DNA from: Hoeflea_A sp965204935 | GTDB taxonomy: Bacteria; Pseudomonadota; Alphaproteobacteria; Rhizobiales; Rhizobiaceae | DNA: 64,000 bases | Direction: 5' to 3' (one strand) | NCBI RefSeq assembly: GCF_965204935.1 | Contig: NZ_CBDBFO010000002.1 | Shown here: positions 51,830-59,850 of the stretch, one piece after another | Numbering within the stretch: the first letter of the stretch is position 1 | How the letters are laid out: each line of letters begins with the position of its first letter | Program-made: the position numbers and the translations under genes | Notes under the pieces: generated by a model | Database searches by the model: none | Told to the model about the DNA's origin: nothing | The model's input: the letters and a program-made list of their open reading frames with translations, nothing else

Positions 51830-52417
51830 CTATTGGAATCGCGCAATAGCTGCTCGCCTTTTTTCAAGTTCCGCGTCTTCCGGATTCCAGTTGTCACTTC
51901 CATCGAAGTAATCGGGATAGTACTCCCGGTATTCAGAATCCGGGTTTTCGAATGCTGCCAAGAATTCAGAGTATCCCCATACGCCTCCTATGTCCTCAAG
52001 TGGACAACGCCCGCTACCGGAAACAAGATATGGATACTGTCTGTCCTTATGTGCCGACTGAATCTTTCCAATACGGATTTTGTGTCTCCATGAGTCTCCG
52101 AAATCATAGAGGTAATTGAATTCGGGTTTGCCTTGCAAAAAGTCTATGACGTCGAGAACGGTAGCAGAGGCGTCTGATTTGGGGCTGGAGAAATACTGAT
52201 CACTATCAGCACTCCAAGTGACAACTTGCTCATACCGGATCGCCTCAAATTCCCATAGATGGCAGTTGTGCCACCCCATTGCGGCCTGAATGTATAAGTG
52301 GAGGTCATTAAGGCATGTGTTCGCAGGGACATCCATTCGTCTTGTGACCCTGGGCTTCACATCCCGCAACGTGATGCTGAGACGAACTATATCAAGTTGA
52401 TTGCCAGCCTGAGCCAT
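51830..52417 (-). CDS. pRiA4b ORF-3-like protein (IS passenger)
   Basis: Protein of 195 aa. The N-terminal segment (IVRLSITLRDVKPRVTRRMDVPANTCLNDLHLYIQAAMGWHNCHLWEF) and the later LYDFGDSWRHKIRIGKI and YLVSGSGRCPLEDIGGVWGYSEFL blocks match the plasmid pRiA4b ORF-3 family. Its biochemical function is unknown. It lies inside the terminal repeats of the IS66-like element, 153 bp downstream of the transposase gene on the same strand. Confidence 0.9.
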   Translation of the reverse strand: MAQAGNQLDIVRLSITLRDVKPRVTRRMDVPANTCLNDLHLYIQAAMGWHNCHLWEFEAIRYEQVVTWSADSDQYFSSPKSDASATVLDVIDFLQGKPEFNYLYDFGDSWRHKIRIGKIQSAHKDRQYPYLVSGSGRCPLEDIGGVWGYSEFLAAFENPDSEYREYYPDYFDGSDNWNPEDAELEKRRAAIARFQ

Positions 52418-52570
52418 TGTGTGAAACGTCCTGCTATATGTGTCGATATGATTGCGCCGTCAGACGGATGAACCATCGCCACAATGCAAGATTGGAAATG
52501 TCATGTCGACCGCATCTTCACAATCCAGCTGTCGCGCAATGCAATCTCGATCTTGCCGAAGAGTGGCTGT

Positions 52571-54211
52571 TCAGGATGCAAAATGAGACTGGCCTACGAG
52601 TTGCGGCAGAGCGGGCACCGGTTTCCCATTGAGGCCCAGCCTATCCCCCAAATAGTCCCAAAACGAGATGCCGAGTTTGTTGCAGGTCTTGAGCAGCGAC
52701 AAGAAGGTGTCGCGGTTGGTCCGACCAATGTCACTGCGCGTCCCACCTGAAATCTTGCGCTTGACTACAACAACTCGGATATCGTTCTCGGAACCGTTGG
52801 TGTGCAGCGGTATTTCCGGATGCTCCAGAACCATCAGCAGTTCAGCCTTGTTGGCGTGCAATCGCCTCAACAGATTATCAAGGGCTGCAAAACCGGTTCG
52901 GTGGCGGAATATCTGGTCGAAGCGGTTTTGCAAGACCGCCTTGCGCTGTGGACTTGGGTTGAGACGGTAGGTTTTGAGGCATTCATAGTAGAGCCAGATC
53001 AGCCTGCGGGTGCGCTGTTGAATGGCATAGTGCTTATCTGTGAAGGTGTTGAGCTTATGCACCAACCGTTCGGCGTGAATCCAACACAACGCATGATCGC
53101 CGACTTTGAACTGTTTGGCATCATCACTGACGATCACCGTATCGGTGAGCAAGCCATGTGCGCTGATACTGCCCCATAACGCACCCTCGGTGGCAAGGCG
53201 CGTGGGATCAGGTGTGACTTTCAGTGCAGTGATCCCGAGCCGGTCGAGATGGGCCTGCCAGTCTGCGCAGTTCGGGAAATACTTATCTTCAGCGTCAATC
53301 AACAACTGGCGAACCGGAGCATTGAGAGAACGCTGCTGCATATAGGCAAGTGCATCGGCGTTGATCACATAGTCTTCATGCCCGGCCCGCAGGAGTTCGA
53401 GAAAGTTGATGCGGCTTTTAGAACCGGTTGTGGAAAAGAAGGAAAACCGATCATTGCCGATCTGGGTGCAGTAGCCGTTTTGGGCTTTGTGGCGTGCCCC
53501 GGTGTCGTCGACCGTCACCCATGACGCCGCGTCCAATCCCGTCTGCAATATTGCGCGTGCTTCCAAGGCAAAATGCTCATGACCCTCATTCAAAAACCGC
53601 ATGACCTGGCGCTCGGAGATATCTATGCCGATTTCGCTCAGGAGCTTTACCAATCGTCCCACAGTGACTTGGCCTTGATGGTATTGCATCAGCACAAAAC
53701 GGCGCAGTTCGGCACCAAAATGGCCCTTGAGGCCCTGTGGCAGCGGAGCCACGACAGTCTTACCATCAGGTGTCAACCAGCGCTCGCGCCGAAACCGGGT
53801 GGTCACTGGCTGAATGATGAGATCCTGAACGAGGAAGTCCTCGTACCCTTTGAAGCGGGAACCCTCTGGAACGTCCGCTTTTACAATCCGGTCTTTCATT
53901 GAACCGTGCCGAGGTGGCTTCTTTTTGCCGCGTCCACAGCTTTTATTGCCGTTCTTACGCGCCTTTTTCTCGCTGGCCTGGTTCATGCCGCTTGGTTTGC
54001 TCGGCTTGATGTCCGGTCGCCCATTCACCCCTTTTAATCGAGCGACCTCGTCGCGCAGATTGGCAATTGTCTGTTTCTGTTCGGCAATCACCTGATTTTG
54101 TTCAGCGACGATTTGCTTCAACTCGGCCACCTCGCCGAGCAGGGTCACAACCAGATCTTTGAGTTCTGTATTCGACAGATCATCAAGTGCGTGAGGTGGG
54201 AAATCCGACAT
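52571..54211 (-). CDS. IS66-like transposase
   Basis: Transposase of 546 aa. The N-terminus has a leucine-zipper-like coiled coil (VAELKQIVAEQNQVIAEQKQTIANLRDEVARL) and a basic stretch (KKARKNGNKSCGRGKKKPPRHG). Candidate catalytic acidic residues are in WVTVDDTGARHKAQNG, VIVSDDAKQFKVGDHALCWIH and HTNGSENDIRVVVVKRKISGG. The ending SFWDYLGDRLG is typical. The frame is intact. It is divergent from classical TnpC, hence 'IS66-like'. Confidence 0.85.
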   Translation of the reverse strand: MSDFPPHALDDLSNTELKDLVVTLLGEVAELKQIVAEQNQVIAEQKQTIANLRDEVARLKGVNGRPDIKPSKPSGMNQASEKKARKNGNKSCGRGKKKPPRHGSMKDRIVKADVPEGSRFKGYEDFLVQDLIIQPVTTRFRRERWLTPDGKTVVAPLPQGLKGHFGAELRRFVLMQYHQGQVTVGRLVKLLSEIGIDISERQVMRFLNEGHEHFALEARAILQTGLDAASWVTVDDTGARHKAQNGYCTQIGNDRFSFFSTTGSKSRINFLELLRAGHEDYVINADALAYMQQRSLNAPVRQLLIDAEDKYFPNCADWQAHLDRLGITALKVTPDPTRLATEGALWGSISAHGLLTDTVIVSDDAKQFKVGDHALCWIHAERLVHKLNTFTDKHYAIQQRTRRLIWLYYECLKTYRLNPSPQRKAVLQNRFDQIFRHRTGFAALDNLLRRLHANKAELLMVLEHPEIPLHTNGSENDIRVVVVKRKISGGTRSDIGRTNRDTFLSLLKTCNKLGISFWDYLGDRLGLNGKPVPALPQLVGQSHFAS

Positions 54212-54378
54212 AACCTCATCGACTCACAAAAACATCTCGGTGAGAACCCCAGCAGCGCTGATCGAGTCGATTTGCCGCACCACCGGAAATGACAAATCAA
54301 AACACAATGCTGCCCGGTGTTATGCCGGTATTACCAGCGCTGCCCCATTGTTGACCAATTCTTAAAGGGGCGCCACTT

Positions 54379-54775
54379 TCAAAGCCGGCTCATATTCCAT
54401 TCGATCGACTGAGCAAACGGGGTCCAGATGCCGACCTCCACACCCGCCTGACGCAGGGCATGACCGGTCCACGCGTTGCAGCCGTAAAACGGACTGAAGC
54501 GTCCCCTGGCACGGTAGAAAACATCGCCGAAACCCTGAGTGACACCGGTCAGCAAATCCGGATCGCCCTGTGCATCCGTCGCGAAGGAGTTCGAAATGAA
54601 CGCCACCAGTCGCCGGTATTGCCGGTCATTGAGTTCGATCCGGTAGACGCCGGCGCCAGTCGGGGGAGCCGTAAACGGAAGGACGTGCACAACGGTTTCA
54701 TCGAATGCGAGTGCCCGTGTAATGATGCCTATCGAAAGGTCAGACAGTGCCAGCAAACTCGTATAGGCGGTCTGC
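54379..54775 (-). pseudogene. DUF2459 protein, C-terminal fragment
   Basis: C-terminal part of a DUF2459 protein (TAYTSLLALSDLS, then GCNAWTGHALRQAGVEVGIWTPFAQSIEWNM), which ends normally with its own stop 45 bp from the IS66-like element. The N-terminal part lies on the other side of the IS5-family insertion; excising the element restores a continuous frame through GWGSQ-TAYTS. Confidence 0.88.
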
Positions 54776-55707
54776 GAGCCGGATTCAAAAGTTATTCAAA
54801 CGTAACAATACCTTGCGAGACGCCGCGTCATGAACCGGATGCTTGCTATGAACGCCCACGCGGTTGAGTTCTGGATGGTCCTCTCCCAGTCCCGGGCCAG
54901 TCTGCGGCAGCGCCCGAGCCAGGCGAAAGTTCGTTCCACCACCCATCGACGCGGCAGAACCTTGAAACCGACTGCGCTGTCGCAGCGCTTGACGGTCTCG
55001 ACCGTCCAGTCGCCATGCCCCGCGAGCGCTGCTCGCAACTTCGGTCCCGCATAGGCGCCATCGGCGAAGATGTGGCGCAGCCAGGGGAAGCGGTCGCCGA
55101 CAGCCCTGATCAGGTCGCAGGCCCCGTCCCTGTCCTGAATGTTGGCGGCGTGAACGATGATGAACAGCATCAGGCCGATCGTATCGGTGACGATGTGTCG
55201 CTTGCGGCCCTTGACCTTCTTGCCGGCGTCATAGCCGCGAACGCCCCCGCTTTCGGTGGTTTTCACGCTCTGGCTGTCGATCACGCCGGCCGTCGGTGAA
55301 GCCGCGCGGCCTTCCAGTTCGCGGGTATTGAGGACCAGGAGGTGATTGATGGCCGTAAAAAGACCCATGCGGCTCCAGGTGTAGAAATAGCCACGTACCG
55401 TCGATACCGGTGGGAACTGCTTCGGCAGCATGCGCCACTGGCAGCCGCTGGTTGCGATATAAAGGATCGCGTTCATCACCTCGCGCATATCGGTCGTACG
55501 CGGTCGTCCACCCCGTTTTGCCGGCGGAATGAACGGGGCAAGTATCGTCCATTCCTCATCGGTCAAATCGCTTGGAAATCTCAAATGGTCTCTGTTATGT
55601 TCGGCGCGGGCGATATCATTCCATGGCATCGTGATTCTCCATCTTCTTTGAAAAGACTGTTGAATCACAAACCATTGATATCGCTCAACTACTTTTAAAT
55701 CCGGCTC
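54776..55707. mobile_element. IS5-family insertion sequence in the DUF2459 gene
   Basis: Element of about 932 bp with inverted ends GAGCCGGATTCAAAAGT and the related AGCCGGATTTAAAAGT (complement at the right end). It is flanked by TGC on both sides (54773-54775 and 55708-55710), consistent with a 3-bp target duplication. Because GA/TC next to the ends also repeats, a 7-bp duplication TCTGCGA with slightly shorter ends (54778-55705) is the alternative reading. Confidence 0.88.
54796..55629 (-). CDS. IS5-family transposase
   Basis: DDE transposase of 277 aa from the ATG at 55629, which has GGAG 7 nt upstream; a further in-frame start at 55668 is less likely. The N-terminal DUF4096-like segment is FPSDLTDEEWTILAPFIPPAKRGGRPR. 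Catalytic residues are Asp in AGVIDSQSVKTTE, Asp in HIFADGAYAG and Glu in RRWVVERTFAWLGRCRRLARDWER. The intact frame means the element may be mobile. Confidence 0.93.
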   Translation of the reverse strand: MPWNDIARAEHNRDHLRFPSDLTDEEWTILAPFIPPAKRGGRPRTTDMREVMNAILYIATSGCQWRMLPKQFPPVSTVRGYFYTWSRMGLFTAINHLLVLNTRELEGRAASPTAGVIDSQSVKTTESGGVRGYDAGKKVKGRKRHIVTDTIGLMLFIIVHAANIQDRDGACDLIRAVGDRFPWLRHIFADGAYAGPKLRAALAGHGDWTVETVKRCDSAVGFKVLPRRWVVERTFAWLGRCRRLARDWERTIQNSTAWAFIASIRFMTRRLARYCYV

Positions 55708-56027
55708 TGCGACCCCCAGCCAATGATCAGGTAGCGTGCCTGATCAAGTCCGTTGGGAAAGTCCTTGTCCCGAACGGGGAGGCCGGCGGGCAGCCGTCCG
55801 TTTTCAACCGGAAGGGCAATGTCGCTGTGAAAACCGTTGGACAGGACGTAGACGACCCGGGGTTGCTCAGAAAGCGCTTCCCCATGACCCGACACGGTCC
55901 ATAGCGTGCCGGCCACTGCGGCCGTCAGATAGGCAGCCAAAACACCCAACACAGCCACTACGGCATAAAGAAGCGTCTTGATGGTTCGTCGAACGACACC
56001 GGCCTTCGGATTGTCGTGATCTGCCAT
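55708..56027 (-). pseudogene. DUF2459 protein, N-terminal fragment
   Basis: N-terminal part of the disrupted DUF2459 gene: a membrane helix (TLLYAVVAVLGVLAAYLTAAVAGTLW) and the family core VVYVLSNGFHSDIALPV and ARYLIIGWGSQ. ATG at 56027 with GAGG 5 nt upstream; an in-frame GTG at 56054 is an alternative. Disrupted at GWGSQ by the IS5-family element. It follows the exported-protein gene by 35 bp on the same strand. Confidence 0.88.
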
Positions 56028-56062
56028 TGCCGCCTCGTCTCCAATGTCAGGCACCGGCTGCG

Positions 56063-57013
56063 TTATTGCAGCAGGACCTCAACATCATAGTTGAAGCCGG
56101 CCGCCACCTTGAAGTCGCGTCGAAAAAGTTGTTCCTTGTGGCGGGCGATGGCCGTGTAGTCGCCCTCCGCCAGGACCAGCGATGGAAACGCTCCGACGCT
56201 CTCGCTGATCAGATCTCCGGCCGAATTGGTGATTGACCATGCGGTATCGGCAATCGCTTCTCCGCCCTCATCGGCGACCAGCTTGAGCGTTATCTGTGCC
56301 GCCCGGTGCTGGATGGTGGCTTCGGTCAGTTTGCCCGCTGCAACACTGATATCGGACCGGATGACTGCATTGACTTCGCCATATTCGGATACGACGTGAT
56401 AAATGCCGTCATTCAGACGCACAATTTCTGCCGGCTGCACATCGGCGATGATGAGCTGCCTCTGGCCATTGGCGTCGCGTTCTTCCGAATAGATCGAGAA
56501 TTTCAGCTTTGCGGGCGGAATGCGGACATCGTTTCCGGAAACCGCGTTGAGGACAAGACCGCCTGCATTCAGGATAAAGTCCTGAGTGTCCACCGGGCCG
56601 CTCGGCGGTACGACGAGCTTGCGCGTCACGCCCGCCAGACCGAAGGATACATGCACGAAGTATTCGCCCGGCTCCATCGATATCAAGGCAGAGCCGCCCT
56701 CCGAGGTCGCCAGGATGGGAAGTTTTCCGTCGCCATCGGGAATGGGATGGTAGACACGCCAAATCAGCCCATGTTCCAGCGGAGCTCCGCCCTCGACAAG
56801 CCGAGCATCGAGATCGACGTTGCGCAATGCATCGGAAGGAATACGGATATCGGGCGCGTTTTCGGCGGGTGCGAATTCGGTCAGACCCGGCAGGTCAAGT
56901 GTGGTCGCTTCACCGCCCTGGGCCTGATTTTCCTGCGCCGACGCACCAGCCGCGAACATGCTCAACAGCAACGCGACCGACAAAATAGCGTTTTTGCGCC
57001 TGAAAATTCCCAT
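56063..57013 (-). CDS. Exported protein of unknown function
   Basis: Protein of 316 aa from the ATG at 57013, with a Sec signal peptide (AILSVALLLSMFAAGASA-QE). The rest appears to consist of repeated beta-rich, immunoglobulin-like or carboxypeptidase-regulatory-like modules, each with a phrase such as ISMEPGEYFVHVSFG, VRLNDGIYHVVSEYG and LVLAEGDYTAIARHK, about 85-95 residues apart. I do not recognise a named family. It is probably a periplasmic or surface structural protein. Divergent from the nitroreductase gene. Confidence 0.8.
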   Translation of the reverse strand: MGIFRRKNAILSVALLLSMFAAGASAQENQAQGGEATTLDLPGLTEFAPAENAPDIRIPSDALRNVDLDARLVEGGAPLEHGLIWRVYHPIPDGDGKLPILATSEGGSALISMEPGEYFVHVSFGLAGVTRKLVVPPSGPVDTQDFILNAGGLVLNAVSGNDVRIPPAKLKFSIYSEERDANGQRQLIIADVQPAEIVRLNDGIYHVVSEYGEVNAVIRSDISVAAGKLTEATIQHRAAQITLKLVADEGGEAIADTAWSITNSAGDLISESVGAFPSLVLAEGDYTAIARHKEQLFRRDFKVAAGFNYDVEVLLQ

Positions 57014-57095
57014 CCGATTCCCGATATCACTTGCCTGTCGTTTGAAACCCATGCAAATGGCAAATTCAAGGCAATTTTGCAGGTATGATAAAGAC

Positions 57096-57671
57096 ATGGC
57101 CATGAATGAAGCTCTAAAGACCTATCTCGAGACGCGCCGGACGATTCCGGCCAATGTGATGTCGGAGCCGGGTCCCGACCGCAATACCATACAAAAGATG
57201 CTGGCGCTTGCCACGCGCGTTCCCGATCATGGTAAACTGGCGCCATGGCGCTTCGTCGTGTTTACCGGCTCCGCCCGGGCGCGCGTTGGTGCTTCACTCG
57301 AAGAGATCGCGCTGCAGAAGGAACCTGACATGCCGGCCGAACGGCGGGCGCAGGAAGAAACGCGAATGACGAGAGCGCCTGTGGTGATCGCTGTCGTCAG
57401 TACGGCAGCACAGCATCCGAAAATCCCGGAATGGGAACAGGTTCTTTCCGCCGGTGCTGTTTGCCTCAATCTGTTCATGGCCGCCAACGCGTTTGGTTTT
57501 GCCGCAAACTGGCTGACCGAGTGGATGAGCTACGATGCGGATGCGCTCGAGGTTCTGGGCGTGCGGCCCGGTGAGCGTATCGCCGGAATGCTGCATATCG
57601 GAACCCCCACAATGCCGCCGAGCGAGCGGCCGCGTCCCGATGTCGACACGCTGACCACCTGGGTTGAATGA
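57096..57671 (+). CDS. Nitroreductase-family protein (YdjA-like)
   Basis: FMN-dependent oxidoreductase of 191 aa. The compact YdjA-type fold is indicated by YLETRRTIPANVMSEPGPDRNTIQKMLALATRVPDHGKLAPWRFVVF and by GAVCLNLFMAANAFGFAANWLTEWM, and the C-terminal end has GTPTMPPSERPRPD. The ATG at 57096 gives the family length (about 185 aa); a longer upstream frame overlaps the divergent gene. The physiological substrate is unknown. Confidence 0.92.
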   Translation: MAMNEALKTYLETRRTIPANVMSEPGPDRNTIQKMLALATRVPDHGKLAPWRFVVFTGSARARVGASLEEIALQKEPDMPAERRAQEETRMTRAPVVIAVVSTAAQHPKIPEWEQVLSAGAVCLNLFMAANAFGFAANWLTEWMSYDADALEVLGVRPGERIAGMLHIGTPTMPPSERPRPDVDTLTTWVE

Positions 57672-57753
57672 CCGGGTCGCGTTGAGCACAAAACGCAGTC
57701 GCTCTATTTGTTTTGGCGCACACAAGTGACGCGCTTTAGGGAGCAATCAATCA

Positions 57754-58380
57754 ATGTTCTATGAAACAGACGAAAACGATCATGGATTGCGACACGATCC
57801 CTTCAAGGCGATTGTCTCACCGCGGCCGATCGGATGGATCGGAACTCTCAGCTCCGACGGAACACCGAACCTTGCGCCTTACTCCTACTTCAACGCGATT
57901 GGGGACGGGCCGAAGATGGTGATGTTTGCTTCGGACGGCCGCAAAGACACGGTGACCAATGCGGAGGCGACCGGAGAGTTTTCTGCGAGCCTTGCGAGCC
58001 GCGTCCACGCCGAAAAGGTCAATGCCAGTTCGGTCGATGCGCCTGCGCATATCGATGAGTTTCAATATGCCGGCCTCACAGCGGCCCCCGGAAAGCTGAT
58101 CAGCGCGCCCCATGTGCGGGAGGCATTCTCTGCCCTAGAGTGCCGCGTGGTCGACATCTTTCGTCCCAGAACGCTGTCTGGCGGGCAATCGGGGTACATA
58201 CTGGTGATCGGCCAGGTCGTCGGCATCCATATCGATCCGTCGATCATAGCCGATGGCAAGATCGACATGGTCAAGGCCGCACCCCTGGCGCGTCTCGGCT
58301 ATCGCGATTACAGCGACGGTGCCCTGACGTTCGAAATGACACGTCCGACCTGGGACGAGGACGAACAGGGTGCTAGCTGA
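57754..58380 (+). CDS. Flavin reductase-like domain protein (FMN-binding)
   Basis: Protein of 208 aa with the flavin-reductase-like FMN-binding split barrel: AIVSPRPIGWIGTLSSDGTPNLAPYSYFNAIGDGPKMVMFASDGRKDT, and FSASLASRVHAEKVNASS. This group contains flavin:NAD(P)H reductases and related FMN proteins. GGGAG at 57739-57743 precedes the start. The last 73 bp overlap the end of the convergent CitE-like gene. Confidence 0.9.
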   Translation: MFYETDENDHGLRHDPFKAIVSPRPIGWIGTLSSDGTPNLAPYSYFNAIGDGPKMVMFASDGRKDTVTNAEATGEFSASLASRVHAEKVNASSVDAPAHIDEFQYAGLTAAPGKLISAPHVREAFSALECRVVDIFRPRTLSGGQSGYILVIGQVVGIHIDPSIIADGKIDMVKAAPLARLGYRDYSDGALTFEMTRPTWDEDEQGAS

Positions 58381-59261
58381 TCCCTGCTGCGCGCGCGCTC
58401 GAGTATCCTTTGTGATTGCTTGAGATGCGGACGGTCGATCATCTGACCATCAAGGCTGAGCACGCCCGCATCCTCTCCCGCCTCTTCGAACAGTTCGACG
58501 ATACGCCTTGCGCGTTCCACGGCCGCCTCGGTTGGCGTAAAAGCACGATTGATGATTTCAACCTGCGAAGGATGGATCGCCATCTTCCCGGAGAATCCAT
58601 CCCGGACGGCCTGCCGGCACTCGTTCTCGAGGCCCTCGGCGTTCTTGAAATCCACATAGACAGTGTCCACAGCCTCAACGCCGGCGGCAGCCGCGCCCAG
58701 CAAGGTCATCGTACGGGCATGCCGGAACAGATCGGTGTAATTTCCGTCCCCGTCGCGGTTGGCTTCAACGCCAATATCTGCAGAAAGATCCTCACCGCCC
58801 CACGAGAGTGTCTTGAGGCGCTCTGAAACAGATGCGTAGGTGCCGGCATTCAATGTGCCCTTCGCGGTCTCTGTTACAAGAGCGTGGATGTTGGTCTCAC
58901 CTTCGTCGATCCCGGCATCCGCTTCCAGAACGGCGATCAGCGTGGACAGGTGCTGAACATCCGCGCCATGCTCGCATTTCGGCAACAGCACGCCATCCGG
59001 ACGGGCGGCGACGACCGCGGCAAGGTCATCTTGCGTCAGGCCAGAACCAAGCGGATTGACACGAACGACGATGCCGGGGTCTGCCGACGTGCCGTTGCGG
59101 CGTGTTTCGGCAATGAATTCACGCGCCATCTGCCGGGCCGTTGCCTTTTGTGAGGTGGACACACTGTCTTCAAGATCAATAAGCAGGCAATCGGCACCGC
59201 TGGAGAGCGACTTCTCGAGCTTTCTTTGCGAATCACCCGGAACGAACAGATAGGACCGCAT
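58308..59261 (-). CDS. CitE/HpcH-family CoA lyase (malyl- or citramalyl-CoA lyase-like)
   Basis: TIM-barrel enzyme of 317 aa from the ATG at 59261, probably cleaving a 3-hydroxyacyl-CoA such as malyl- or citramalyl-CoA. Motifs are RSYLFVPGDSQRKLEKSLSSGADCLLIDLEDSV, IVVRVNPLGSG and GFSGKMAIHPSQVEIINRAFTPT. Start lies 2 bp after the stop of the MaoC gene. The usual end ILERA is followed by about 24 extra residues that overlap the flavin reductase gene, suggesting a shifted stop codon. Confidence 0.92.
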   Translation of the reverse strand: MRSYLFVPGDSQRKLEKSLSSGADCLLIDLEDSVSTSQKATARQMAREFIAETRRNGTSADPGIVVRVNPLGSGLTQDDLAAVVAARPDGVLLPKCEHGADVQHLSTLIAVLEADAGIDEGETNIHALVTETAKGTLNAGTYASVSERLKTLSWGGEDLSADIGVEANRDGDGNYTDLFRHARTMTLLGAAAAGVEAVDTVYVDFKNAEGLENECRQAVRDGFSGKMAIHPSQVEIINRAFTPTEAAVERARRIVELFEEAGEDAGVLSLDGQMIDRPHLKQSQRILERARSRDQLAPCSSSSQVGRVISNVRAPSL

Positions 59262-59263
59262 AC

Positions 59264-59716
59264 TCACACCGCTTTCTTGCGCATCATCGCCTGCCGCCTG
59301 CATTTCGCCACCAGGACATCATCCTGATTGTAGCCACGATGCTCGAACTCGACGATGCCGCGGTCGTTCTTCGATTTCGATTCACGAACGGAGATGACTT
59401 CCGTTTCGACACGCAGCGTATCGCCGTGGAACATGGGGTGAGGGAACACCACATCGGTCATGCCCAGATTGCCGATTGTGGTGCCGATCGTCGTGTCGTT
59501 GACAGAAATTCCAACCAATAAACCTAATGTAAACAAAGAGTTGACTAGAGGTTTTCCCCATTCTGTCTTGGCTGCAAAATCAAAATCGATATGCAGCGGT
59601 TGCGGGTTCAACGTCATGTTGGAAAACAACATGTTGTCGCTTTCGGTTATTGTTCTGCGCAGCTCGTGCCGGATTACCTGGCCGGGTGAAAACTCCTGCA
59701 AATATAGTCCTGGCAT
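59264..59716 (-). CDS. MaoC-family (R)-enoyl-CoA hydratase-like protein
   Basis: Hot-dog-fold protein of 150 aa from the ATG at 59716. MaoC features are the early ITESDNMLFSNMTLNPQPLHIDFDFAAKTEWGKPLVNSLFTLG, where Asp and His of the hydratase motif lie, and later FPHPMFHGDTLRVETEVISVRESKS. It is almost adjacent to the CitE-like gene. Such pairs are found in pathways that hydrate mesaconyl- or crotonyl-type CoA esters and then cleave the product. Confidence 0.9.
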   Translation of the reverse strand: MPGLYLQEFSPGQVIRHELRRTITESDNMLFSNMTLNPQPLHIDFDFAAKTEWGKPLVNSLFTLGLLVGISVNDTTIGTTIGNLGMTDVVFPHPMFHGDTLRVETEVISVRESKSKNDRGIVEFEHRGYNQDDVLVAKCRRQAMMRKKAV

Positions 59717-59850
59717 TGGGCCCCTCCGTTTGGGCGGCAAAATAGGCGAGGGTTCCTGCGCCCGCAACCGGTTAACAGATATAGTGAACCGATCGTAAAC
59801 CTTTTGCTTCTACGGTCCGGGTACAGAGGTGGTGACTGTGGAATTCCCTG

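Larger units (their letters stand above)
51707..54334. mobile_element. IS66-like insertion sequence with a passenger gene
   Basis: Element of 2,628 bp bounded by 25-bp perfect inverted repeats (51707-51731 and 54310-54334) that begin GTAATACCGGCATAACAC. It encodes a 546-aa transposase and, on the same strand, a pRiA4b ORF-3-type passenger. The 8-bp flanks AACGTTCA and CAGCGCTG do not match, and the porin reading frame does not resume on the right, so a deletion or rearrangement accompanied or followed insertion. Confidence 0.88.

Noticed and set aside
46592..54334. A composite transposon formed by the two IS66-type elements around the Sel1-like and porin genes
   Set aside because: The two elements have different transposases and different terminal repeats, so they cannot move the interval as one unit.
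57817..58113. Small minus-strand frame opposite the flavin reductase gene
   Set aside because: Only codon-bias support; the plus strand carries the conserved flavin-reductase blocks.
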